A stretch of DNA of 5,077 bases from positions 1-5,077 of the forward strand of contig JAMWBY010000084.1 of NCBI GenBank assembly GCA_023818745.1, given 5' to 3'. Positions 1-4,984 of the stretch are shown in pieces (the stretch's first letter is position 1; each line of letters opens with the position of its first letter). This DNA comes from Candidatus Omnitrophota bacterium (lineage in GTDB: Bacteria; Ratteibacteria; UBA8468; B48-G9; JAFGKM01). The translations under genes were made by a program, and so were the position numbers. Below the pieces are notes generated by a model. The model made no database searches. It was not told where the DNA came from and was given only the letters and a program-made list of their open reading frames with translations.

Positions 1-285
1 CAGAAAATGGAAAAGTGTTTACGATCTACTCAACTTATACATAAAATTGACAAAAAGTTAAGTAGAGGTAAAATAAAGTAAAAATTTAATTTTAAAAGGA
101 AAACTTCAAATTTATAGATTAATTTTAAATAGAGAAATATTAATGATACATTAAAACAAGTTAAGGATTATCTGAATTTGAATTATTGATATATAAAAAT
201 TTTAATTGATGCAAACTAAAAAATTTAACAAAGTTCTAAGGACGTTACAAATAGAAAATTTAGAGGGAAAAATATCTTAACTTTA
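1..285. other. AT-rich region with no convincing gene, upstream of the TPM operon
   Basis: This leader is almost entirely A and T and is broken by stops in all frames. Frame 1 is open from the window edge to a TAA at 79-81 (26 codons). It could be the last residues of a gene that begins outside the window, but nothing recognisable is encoded. A 23-codon ATG frame at 209-280 ends 5 bp before the TPM start and has no ribosome binding site. The 11-mer TTAATTTTAAA occurs at 86-96 and 119-129, which may be chance at this base composition. The promoter of the downstream operon should lie here. A weak candidate is TTGAAT (178-183), a 17-bp spacer and TTTAAT (201-206), but such matches are common in AT-rich DNA. 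Confidence 0.5.
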
Positions 286-1206
286 ATGAAAAAAATAGTT
301 TGGATTCTTTTTATATATCCCTTTCTATCTTATTTAGCACTTGGGATTAACCTGAAACCAACAGGTTTTGTCAATGATTTTGCTGGTGTGCTTACATCAG
401 AGGAACGAGATTCATTGGAAAAATCTTTACAAGAATTAGAAAAATATACAACTGTGGAGATTGCAGTTGTTATTGTAGAAAATCTTGAAGGACGAAATCT
501 TGAAGAATATGCTAATGAAATTTTTAATACCTGGGGAATAGGGAAAAAAGGTAAGGATAATGGTGTTCTGATTTTTATATCTATGAAAGAAAGAAAAATA
601 AGAATTGAAGTCGGGTATGGTCTGGAACATATTTTAACAGATGGTAGATGCGGAGAACTTATAAGAAATGTTATATCTCCTAAATTTAAAGAAAAGGATT
701 ACTATGGAGGGTTATCCGAAGCAATAAAGACAATTCAAAATTTAATTGAAGGAAAAGATGTTTCTAAAGTTTTACTCCCAAAAGATGATCAATTTACTGT
801 TTTATTCTTTGTAATCTCTCAGGTATTCTCTCTTGTTCTTGCCTTTGCAATTATGGGATTCTTTGGTTTTATAATCCAATTGTCAATAACCATAATAACG
901 GATATTATTGCAGGTGTGGCCTATATTATTAACCCTGCTTATAGTGAATCTGCTATTCTTTTAGTTTTCTTTATACCCGTTTTCTTTTTAATCTTTTTAT
1001 TACCGCTTTTTTCAATGATATTACATATAATTTTTAAAAAAAAGTTAAAGAAATACTATGGTAGCAACTGGAAAAAACACTGGCCAACAAAATTAATAGG
1101 AAGTTATTCAAGTGGTTTCAGAAGTTCAGGAAGAGGATTTTTTGGAGGTGGAGGAGGATTTGGAGGTGGGGCAAGTGGTGGAGGTGGGGCAAGTGGTAGA
1201 TGGTAA
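286..1206 (+). CDS. TPM-domain (YgcG-type) membrane protein with Gly-rich tail
   Basis: This 306-residue protein has the usual layout of bacterial TPM-domain (formerly DUF477) proteins. An N-terminal hydrophobic signal segment covers about residues 3-20. The TPM domain spans about 24-155 and begins with the signature around VNDFAGVLT (29-37). It continues with an E-I-x-V-V strand (58-63), WGIGKKGKDNGVL (83-95), IRIEVGYGLE (105-114) and LTDGRCG (117-123). Two to three membrane segments follow at about 170-216 and 222-250. After them come a basic stretch and a Gly/Ser-rich tail (about 273-306) ending GGGGASGRW. The domain is exported or extracytoplasmic. Acid phosphatase activity is reported for the plant homologue TLP18.3, but the bacterial function is unsettled. 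It is the first gene of an operon with the nucleotidyltransferase-like and LemA genes. No start codon other than ATG 286 is available before the in-frame stop at 226-228. That start lacks a well-placed Shine-Dalgarno: GAGGG at 263-267 is 18 bp away. The family call is secure; the biochemical activity is not. Confidence 0.93.
   Translation: MKKIVWILFIYPFLSYLALGINLKPTGFVNDFAGVLTSEERDSLEKSLQELEKYTTVEIAVVIVENLEGRNLEEYANEIFNTWGIGKKGKDNGVLIFISMKERKIRIEVGYGLEHILTDGRCGELIRNVISPKFKEKDYYGGLSEAIKTIQNLIEGKDVSKVLLPKDDQFTVLFFVISQVFSLVLAFAIMGFFGFIIQLSITIITDIIAGVAYIINPAYSESAILLVFFIPVFFLIFLLPLFSMILHIIFKKKLKKYYGSNWKKHWPTKLIGSYSSGFRSSGRGFFGGGGGFGGGASGGGGASGRW
1162..1197 (+). repeat. Perfect 18-bp tandem duplication in the Gly-rich tail
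   Basis: The unit GGAGGTGGGGCAAGTGGT is present twice head to tail (1162-1179 and 1180-1197). It encodes Gly-Gly-Gly-Ala-Ser-Gly twice at the C terminus of the TPM protein. A related, less exact GGAGGTGGAGGA stretch precedes it at 1144-1155. The in-frame unit means copy-number change would lengthen or shorten the flexible tail without shifting the frame. The local G-richness stands out against the AT-rich surroundings. Confidence 0.9.
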
Positions 1207-1207
1207 A

Positions 1208-1213
1208 AAGGAG
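1208..1213 (+). promoter_or_regulatory. Ribosome binding site fixing the nucleotidyltransferase-like start
   Basis: AAGGAG sits 6 bp before the ATG at 1220-1222. This supports 1220 over the in-frame ATG at 1112. The 36 residues between the two starts are only the Gly-rich codons of the upstream gene read in another frame (a run of Glu, Val and Gly). Confidence 0.85.
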
Positions 1214-1219
1214 AAAGCC

Positions 1220-1894
1220 ATGATATCAGAAAAAGAAAAAAATAAGATTGATATATTTGTTGAGCGGGTTAAAGAAATACTTGGAGAGAAACTTGTAAGT
1301 GTTATAGTTTATGGAAGTATATTAAAAGAAAGTTATATTCCTAAAAAATCTGATATTAACATAGTAGTTATTGTAGAAGGACTTGATGTCTCTGACCTTT
1401 TAAAAATAAAAAATAAACTTGCAAGATTTTCTTTCAGACACCTTATAAAACCTTTCTTTTTTACCATTGACTTTCTAAAAAGTTCTACTGATGTTTTCCC
1501 TGTGGAATGGAAAGAAATAAAAGAAAATCATCTTGTAGTTTATGGAAAAGATATACTTGAAGAAATAATTCTAAAAAAACAGGACATAAGATTACAACTT
1601 GAAAGAGATATAAAACAGAATTTTATAAACTTTAACCAAGGTATTATCTTTAGAGAGGACTTATCTACTCTAATTGAAGAATCTTTAAAATCATTACAGA
1701 TATTTTTGAGAAATGCAAAAGAAATCATAACAGAAGAGATTGAAAAACCTTCCTACATTGAAGAACTGGAAAAATGTTTAAGAGAAAAGAGAAAAATTAC
1801 AAAAGCACAAACAAAAAAAATTATGCAAGAACATTTAAATTTTCTTGAAAAACTGATAAAATTAATTGACAGAGAAGGAGGAAAAAATGAATAA
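1220..1894 (+). CDS. Nucleotidyltransferase-fold protein with variant active site (SDIN)
   Basis: This 224-residue cytoplasmic protein has an N-terminal Pol beta-type (MNT-like) nucleotidyltransferase fold over about residues 10-110. The strand VSVIVYGS (26-33) carries the GS motif (Gly32, Ser33), and the metal-binding loop is Ser44-Asp45-Ile46-Asn47. The family usually has D-x-D here, so the second acidic residue is replaced by Asn. Asp84 in FFFTID could be the third carboxylate. Residues about 115-220 are predicted to be helical and rich in Lys, Glu and Leu. They might form a substrate-binding helical bundle as in KNTase- or MNT/HEPN-like proteins, but I see no HEPN R-x4-x-H motif. The gene begins 13 bp after the TPM stop and overlaps lemA by 8 bp, so translation is probably coupled. 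The substrate is unknown, and with Asn47 the protein may have altered or no transferase activity. The fold call is good; the function is open. Confidence 0.8.
   Translation: MISEKEKNKIDIFVERVKEILGEKLVSVIVYGSILKESYIPKKSDINIVVIVEGLDVSDLLKIKNKLARFSFRHLIKPFFFTIDFLKSSTDVFPVEWKEIKENHLVVYGKDILEEIILKKQDIRLQLERDIKQNFINFNQGIIFREDLSTLIEESLKSLQIFLRNAKEIITEEIEKPSYIEELEKCLREKRKITKAQTKKIMQEHLNFLEKLIKLIDREGGKNE
1875..1881 (+). promoter_or_regulatory. Ribosome binding site of lemA, inside the upstream gene
   Basis: AAGGAGG lies 5 bp before the ATG at 1887-1889 and within the last codons of the nucleotidyltransferase-like gene. It selects 1887 as the lemA start over an in-frame TTG at 1866, which would add seven residues that are simply the translated Shine-Dalgarno region. 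Confidence 0.85.
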
Positions 1895-2450
1895 AAGAAT
1901 GCCTTTTCTTTTTATCACAATAATAGTTTTTGTAGTTTTATATTCTGTTGTTCAATATAACCGGCTTGTAAAAATTGATCAGAAAGTAAAGGAGGCATGG
2001 GCACAGGTTGAAAATGTCTTGCAAAGAAGAAATGATTTAATTCCAAATCTTGTTGAAACAGTAAAAGGATATGCAAAACATGAAAGAAATGTATTTATAG
2101 AAGTTACAAAGGCAAGAACCTCTCTTATGAATGCAAAAACAATCCCTGAAAAAGCGGCTGCTTCTATGCAACTAGAGCATGCATTAAGTAGATTGCTCCT
2201 TGTAGTTGAAAATTATCCACAACTTAAAGCAAGTGAAAATTTTTTAAAACTTCAGGATGAACTTGCAGGGACAGAAAATAGGATTGCTGTTGAAAGAATG
2301 AGATATAATCAAGCAGTAAATACATATAATAAAATTGCAAAAAGTTTTCCTACTCTGCTCTTTGTTAATATATTTCATTTTGATAAAGAAAAACCGTATT
2401 TCCAGTCAATCTCTGAAAGTCAAATTCCTCCAGCAGTGAAATTTGAATAA
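1887..2450 (+). CDS. lemA: LemA family protein
   Basis: The 187-residue product matches the LemA family in length and along its whole sequence. A short N-terminal membrane anchor (about residues 6-23) is followed by the hallmark YNRLVKIDQKV (24-34). The core helices then carry W38-A-Q-VENVLQRRNDLIPNL (41-55), VETVKGYAKHE (56-66) and the F-x-x-V-x-x-AR segment (70-77). The later signature is ENYPQLKASENF (108-119), LQDELAGTENRIA (122-134) and R-x-x-YN-x-x-V-x-x-YN (137-148). It ends with the usual IPPAVKFE. LemA proteins are small, membrane-anchored helical bundles of uncertain function, named after a Listeria antigen, and are often encoded beside TPM-domain genes, as here two genes upstream. 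The start overlaps the preceding stop by 8 bp, consistent with translational coupling. No truncation or frameshift is visible. It is the last gene of the plus-strand operon. Confidence 0.96.
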   Translation: MNKRMPFLFITIIVFVVLYSVVQYNRLVKIDQKVKEAWAQVENVLQRRNDLIPNLVETVKGYAKHERNVFIEVTKARTSLMNAKTIPEKAAASMQLEHALSRLLLVVENYPQLKASENFLKLQDELAGTENRIAVERMRYNQAVNTYNKIAKSFPTLLFVNIFHFDKEKPYFQSISESQIPPAVKFE

Positions 2451-2466
2451 TAAAAAACATAAGTCC

Positions 2467-2530
2467 CATCCAGAATTTATGAGGATATTTAGCATATATA
2501 TATAACCCGAACTTACAAATATTCTGAATG
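2467..2530. terminator. Imperfect inverted repeat between convergent genes, possible bidirectional terminator
   Basis: CATCCAGAAT (2467-2476) and ATTCTGAATG (2521-2530) are complementary at 9 of 10 positions and enclose 44 bp, including an alternating AT run (GCATATATATATA). The position between the stops of two convergent operons suits transcription termination. However, the loop is long and the arms are followed by A rather than a clear T run on the plus strand. On the minus strand the A run after 2530 would read as T before the hairpin. A second, purely A/T 7-bp hairpin lies at 2550-2566 (TTTTAAA, ACC, TTTAAAA). Neither is a textbook intrinsic terminator. Confidence 0.3.
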
Positions 2531-2576
2531 AAAAAACACCAACCCTTCTTTTTAAAACCTTTAAAATACAGAAAAT

Positions 2577-3035
2577 TTAACTTAATTTTACTTGTTTTGT
2601 TTCTTTTAAAATTAATTTGCCATCTCTATAATATTCAACAATAACTATCCTAAAATTATCTTTTAACTCTGCTGGCTTTGCTACTATTTCTTCTTTAACT
2701 CCATTTTCTGTAACCCTTTCATATTTAACTACTGCATTTAATTTCCCTGCTTCATTTGCTGCTTGTTCAACTATATTGTTTTTAGCAGAAACAATTTTTT
2801 CTTCTGATTTTTGTTCCATTTTGGAACCAATCCATCCACCGGCTATAGCACCAATTCCAGCACCAATGATTGCACCTCTCCATGGTTTATTAGAATCAAG
2901 GATTGCTCCTAAAATTCCACCCATTGCTGCGCCAATAGCAGCACCTTCTTTTGTTTTAGGTGAAAGATTCTCCAATGTAGAACATCCAGTAAATAATAAA
3001 GAACCAATTAATAATATAAAAATCAACTTTTTCAT
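2577..3035 (-). CDS. Glycine-zipper lipoprotein
   Basis: This is a 152-residue exported protein. A lysine-headed signal peptide ends in a lipobox-like Leu-Phe-Thr-Gly-Cys (Cys18, followed by Ser19). This suggests lipid attachment, and with no Asp at +2, outer-membrane sorting under the Lol rule. Phe at -3 is less usual than Leu. Two glycine-zipper helices follow: Gly31/35/39/43 in GAAIGAAMGGILGAI, and Gly54/58/62/66/70 in GAIIGAGIGAIAGGWIG. They are separated by a short turn around DSNKPWR. This resembles the 2TM glycine-zipper families found in 17-kDa surface antigens and at the N terminus of YiaD-type proteins. The C-terminal 80 residues start with a charged helix, become beta-like, and are not recognised. 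The start has AAGGAG 5 bp upstream (3046-3041). The gene begins 28 bp after the OmpA-domain stop and is probably cotranscribed with it. Confidence 0.85.
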   Translation of the reverse strand: MKKLIFILLIGSLLFTGCSTLENLSPKTKEGAAIGAAMGGILGAILDSNKPWRGAIIGAGIGAIAGGWIGSKMEQKSEEKIVSAKNNIVEQAANEAGKLNAVVKYERVTENGVKEEIVAKPAELKDNFRIVIVEYYRDGKLILKETKQVKLS

Positions 3036-3063
3036 TTTAACTCCTTTTACCCTTCAGATTATA

Positions 3064-3837
3064 TTATTCATTTATTATCACAAATTTAACTTTTCTTGCA
3101 TATGGCCAATCTATCTTTGGAACCTCAATTTCACCTTCTGCCTTGGTTTTCAATTGTCCCTCAGGAATCCCTTCTTTTTCAATTAAATAAACTTTAACAG
3201 CATTCACTCTTTTTTCTGAAAGTTTCAAATTATAATCATTTGCTCCTTCAGGAGAGGCAGAACCAACAAGTAAAACCTTCACATTGGGATTTTCTTTAAG
3301 AATTTTTGCATTTTCTTTCAACTTCTGTATATTGACAGGTGTAAGTTTTGCACTATCATATGGGAAATAAATATCCTGTAAATTCAAAGCCACTATTTTT
3401 GTTTTTTCTACTTCTTTTGTAACAACTTTTTCAACTGGTTTTTCTACTATTTTGACAACTGGCTTTTCAACTATCTTTTCAACTGGCTTTTCTACTATTT
3501 TTTCTACAATTACTGGTTTTTCCACTACCTTTTCTACTACCTTCTCAACGATTTTTTCTTCTGCTTTCTTTTCTTCAACAACTTTGGGCTTCTTTACCCC
3601 AACAAAAATATATCCTCTATTTCCCCATAAAGTATTTTCTTTCCCTTCTGGTATCTGTGTTGGCATCCACCAATATCCTTTTTTCTGTGCATCAAAAACT
3701 GGCTCTTTTTTTGCACCTGATTCACCATACCATGAAAACTCTTCTGGCAACTTCATTTCCTCTGCATAAGAATAGAACTCATCAACTAAAAATAAAACTG
3801 CAAACACTAAAATCAAACCACCTAAAAACTTTTTCAT
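3064..3837 (-). CDS. Exported OmpA-domain protein with VEKP-repeat linker
   Basis: The 257-residue protein starts with a signal peptide, probably cut after Ser-Tyr-Ala25. There is no lipobox and no beta-barrel. Residues about 34-80 form an aromatic-rich segment (GYWWMPT at 54-60, WGNRGYIFVG at 71-80) that I do not recognise. Residues about 84-147 are a low-complexity linker of repeated VEK(P/V/I)V units. The C-terminal OmpA-like domain covers about 150-257. It has DIYFPYDSAKLTP (155-167), VGSASPEGANDYN (191-203), LSEKRVNAVKVYL (206-218), the GE segment (235-236) and a final ARKVKFVI. In peptidoglycan-binding OmpA domains the loop reads G-H-T-D. Here it is G-S-A-S, so Ser195 replaces the diaminopimelate-contacting Asp, while the partner Arg210 is kept. 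AAGGAGG (3849-3843) lies 5 bp before the start. It is the middle gene of the envelope cluster, with 70 bp to the PEGA gene and 28 bp to the lipoprotein gene. Confidence 0.9.
   Translation of the reverse strand: MKKFLGGLILVFAVLFLVDEFYSYAEEMKLPEEFSWYGESGAKKEPVFDAQKKGYWWMPTQIPEGKENTLWGNRGYIFVGVKKPKVVEEKKAEEKIVEKVVEKVVEKPVIVEKIVEKPVEKIVEKPVVKIVEKPVEKVVTKEVEKTKIVALNLQDIYFPYDSAKLTPVNIQKLKENAKILKENPNVKVLLVGSASPEGANDYNLKLSEKRVNAVKVYLIEKEGIPEGQLKTKAEGEIEVPKIDWPYARKVKFVIINE
3433..3504 (-). repeat. Three 24-bp tandem repeats encoding the VEKPV(E/V)K(I/V) linker
   Basis: The motif AACTGGYTTTT (plus strand) recurs at 3433, 3457 and 3481, exactly 24 bp apart. The copies differ at a few third positions and at scattered sites. 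On the coding strand each unit gives eight residues of the Val-Glu-Lys-Pro type, placing Pro at residues 118, 126 and 134. A further copy with a 10-residue period (Pro108) lies just beyond. The in-frame units suggest growth by duplication followed by drift. Confidence 0.8.
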
Positions 3838-3859
3838 ACCACCCTCCTTTCTTTTTAAA

Positions 3860-3887
3860 ATTTTATCATTTTTTAATTTTTTTTCAA
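3860..3887 (-). promoter_or_regulatory. Candidate promoter before the OmpA-domain gene
   Basis: On the minus strand TTGAAA (3887-3882), a 16-bp spacer and TAAAAT (3865-3860) match the sigma70 consensus at five of six positions in each box. Transcription would begin near 3853, just ahead of the ribosome binding site at 3849-3843, leaving a leader of about 16 bases. The surrounding DNA is almost pure A/T, so a chance match is possible. If real, it would let the OmpA and lipoprotein genes be expressed separately from the PEGA gene. Confidence 0.35.
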
Positions 3888-3907
3888 ATATCTAACTCAT
3901 ATATTAT

Positions 3908-4915
3908 TTACTCAATAGGTGTATTAAGCACTTTTTCTTCTAACTTATAAGAAAAACCTGTATTGGGATTGTAAGTAATAGTAATTGTATATTGAGTATC
4001 TGGCTGAAATTCTTTTTTAAAAACCTCTTTGTGCTCTCTCACTTTTTCTTTTTTTGCTCCAAGTAAAATGTTAACAATACCAGTTGGTTCTTTATAATGC
4101 GAACCAATAATCTGAATTTCATAAATTCCTTTGGGAATTTCAAATGAGTCCTCTATTTTGTTTTTTGATTGAAGTTCTTTTGAGTTCCAATTTGCCTCAC
4201 CTGTCTTTTTATACTGAAAAGAAACTTCCACAATATCACTTTCTCCCCATATGGGTGTCTCTGTTTTTGTTGCTTTCTGCACTTCTGGAATAGATAGTTT
4301 TAAAACAACATTTGCAGGTAAAACACTTCTTTTTGCTTCAATTTCTTCTTTTCTCATTTGCTCTGATATAAAAGATTTCTTTTTAATTTCTTCAAAAGAT
4401 ACTTTTAAAACAGATGTTTTATTAGGTTGAATAACAACCCGAAAAGAATCAGCATACTCACCACTTACAAGAATTATTGAATTTAAACCAACTGGAATAT
4501 TATCAAGAGTACAAGGTGGAGTAGCATCTACTTTTTTACTGTTTAGGTATATTGAAACATCTTCTCTATCAGTTATTATCGTTAGTTTCCCTTTAAACTT
4601 TTGGAGAGATGTAGTAACAACTGGTTTTGTTATCTCTTTTTCCATAGTAAGTTGTAATATTGTCACCTCATTTTCAATAATTTTTACTGTTTGAGTAATC
4701 GCTTTATATCCTACAAGTGTTGCTTTAATTGTATACTCTCCTGGTTTTAAAACAGTAAAAATAGGTGTCTTTCCTGCGTTTTTTCCATCTATCTCAATTT
4801 CTACATTTGAAGGTGAACTTGTAACTTTTAAATATCCTTCTTGGCAAAATAGCACACTTGGCAAAAATAAAAACAAAAACATATAAGTTAATCTAATTTT
4901 CTTTAAATTTTTCAT
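3908..4915 (-). CDS. Exported PEGA-domain repeat protein
   Basis: The 335-residue protein has a basic start and a hydrophobic signal segment (about residues 9-24). It is probably cleaved near Leu-Phe-Cys24; Phe at -1 argues against a true lipobox. A clear PEGA domain spans about 27-93: GYLKVTSSPSNVEIEIDG (27-44), GKTP (48-51), LKPGEYTIKATLVGY (56-70) and a closing hydrophobic strand. A second, degenerate copy covers about 108-175 (GKLTIITDREDVSIYLN, ATPP, then IPVGLNSI in place of the PGEY turn). A charged helix follows at about 176-196. The last 140 residues look all-beta, with WNSKEL (243-248), IPKGIYEIQIIG (260-271) and YTITITYNPNTG (309-320), and are not recognised. PEGA domains are small beta-sandwiches found on bacterial surface and periplasmic proteins, so a structural or binding role in the envelope is likely. 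It is the first gene of the minus-strand cluster. Confidence 0.87.
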   Translation of the reverse strand: MKNLKKIRLTYMFLFLFLPSVLFCQEGYLKVTSSPSNVEIEIDGKNAGKTPIFTVLKPGEYTIKATLVGYKAITQTVKIIENEVTILQLTMEKEITKPVVTTSLQKFKGKLTIITDREDVSIYLNSKKVDATPPCTLDNIPVGLNSIILVSGEYADSFRVVIQPNKTSVLKVSFEEIKKKSFISEQMRKEEIEAKRSVLPANVVLKLSIPEVQKATKTETPIWGESDIVEVSFQYKKTGEANWNSKELQSKNKIEDSFEIPKGIYEIQIIGSHYKEPTGIVNILLGAKKEKVREHKEVFKKEFQPDTQYTITITYNPNTGFSYKLEEKVLNTPIE

Positions 4916-4930
4916 CCTCCTCTCCTCCTT
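4916..4930 (-). promoter_or_regulatory. Double Shine-Dalgarno before the PEGA gene
   Basis: On the coding strand the 15 bases before the ATG read AAGGAGGAGAGGAGG. The upstream AAGGAGG (4930-4924) has an 8-bp spacer and is the likely functional site. The second GGAGG directly touches the start codon, which is too close for normal pairing. This firmly supports 4915 as the start. Confidence 0.75.
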
Positions 4931-4954
4931 TATTTTTTATAATAATTGTGCAAC

Positions 4955-4984
4955 ATTATACAAAAATATAATAAATGTGATTAA
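4955..4984 (-). promoter_or_regulatory. Candidate promoter of the PEGA/OmpA/lipoprotein cluster
   Basis: A perfect TATAAT lies on the minus strand at 4960-4955, which would start transcription near 4948 and give a leader of about 33 bases up to the ATG. The best -35 candidate, TTAATC (4984-4979) with an 18-bp spacer, is poor. The remaining upstream bases to the window edge (4985-5077) are AT-rich, and I see no gene there. Confidence 0.45.

Noticed and set aside
1..81. Possible 3' end of a gene truncated by the window edge
   Set aside because: Only 26 codons are open in frame 1, the other two frames are also open for 13-19 codons, and no family motif is visible, so the frame cannot be chosen.
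1112..1219. N-terminal extension of the nucleotidyltransferase-like gene from an upstream ATG
   Set aside because: It overlaps the Gly-rich codons of the TPM gene and gives only a Glu/Val/Gly-biased out-of-frame translation. The ATG at 1220 has an AAGGAG 6 bp upstream and begins the recognisable domain.
1866..1886. TTG start for LemA
   Set aside because: The seven added residues are the translated Shine-Dalgarno region. The ATG at 1887 has ideal AAGGAGG spacing and begins the membrane anchor.
1220..1894. MNT/HEPN-type toxin-antitoxin system
   Set aside because: The nucleotidyltransferase half is MNT-like, but there is no HEPN partner gene and no R-x4-x-H motif in the helical half. The neighbours are TPM and LemA genes rather than a toxin.
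2776..3186. 136-codon plus-strand frame opposite the lipoprotein and OmpA genes
   Set aside because: It is an antisense shadow: its Pro/Ala/Ile-rich start is the complement of the glycine-zipper codons. It has no ribosome binding site and no domain.
3452..3769. Plus-strand frame encoding Thr/Phe/Ser repeats
   Set aside because: The repeats are the complement of the Val-Glu-Lys-Pro linker codons in the OmpA-domain gene. No ribosome binding site precedes it.
3657..3950. 97-codon plus-strand frame crossing the gap before the OmpA gene
   Set aside because: It is antisense to the signal-peptide end of the OmpA gene and the end of the PEGA gene, has no ribosome binding site and has a random-looking composition.
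4895..4915. Lipoprotein assignment for the PEGA protein because of Cys24 at the end of its signal segment
   Set aside because: The residues before the Cys are Val-Leu-Phe. Phe at -1 does not fit signal peptidase II, so ordinary cleavage is more likely.
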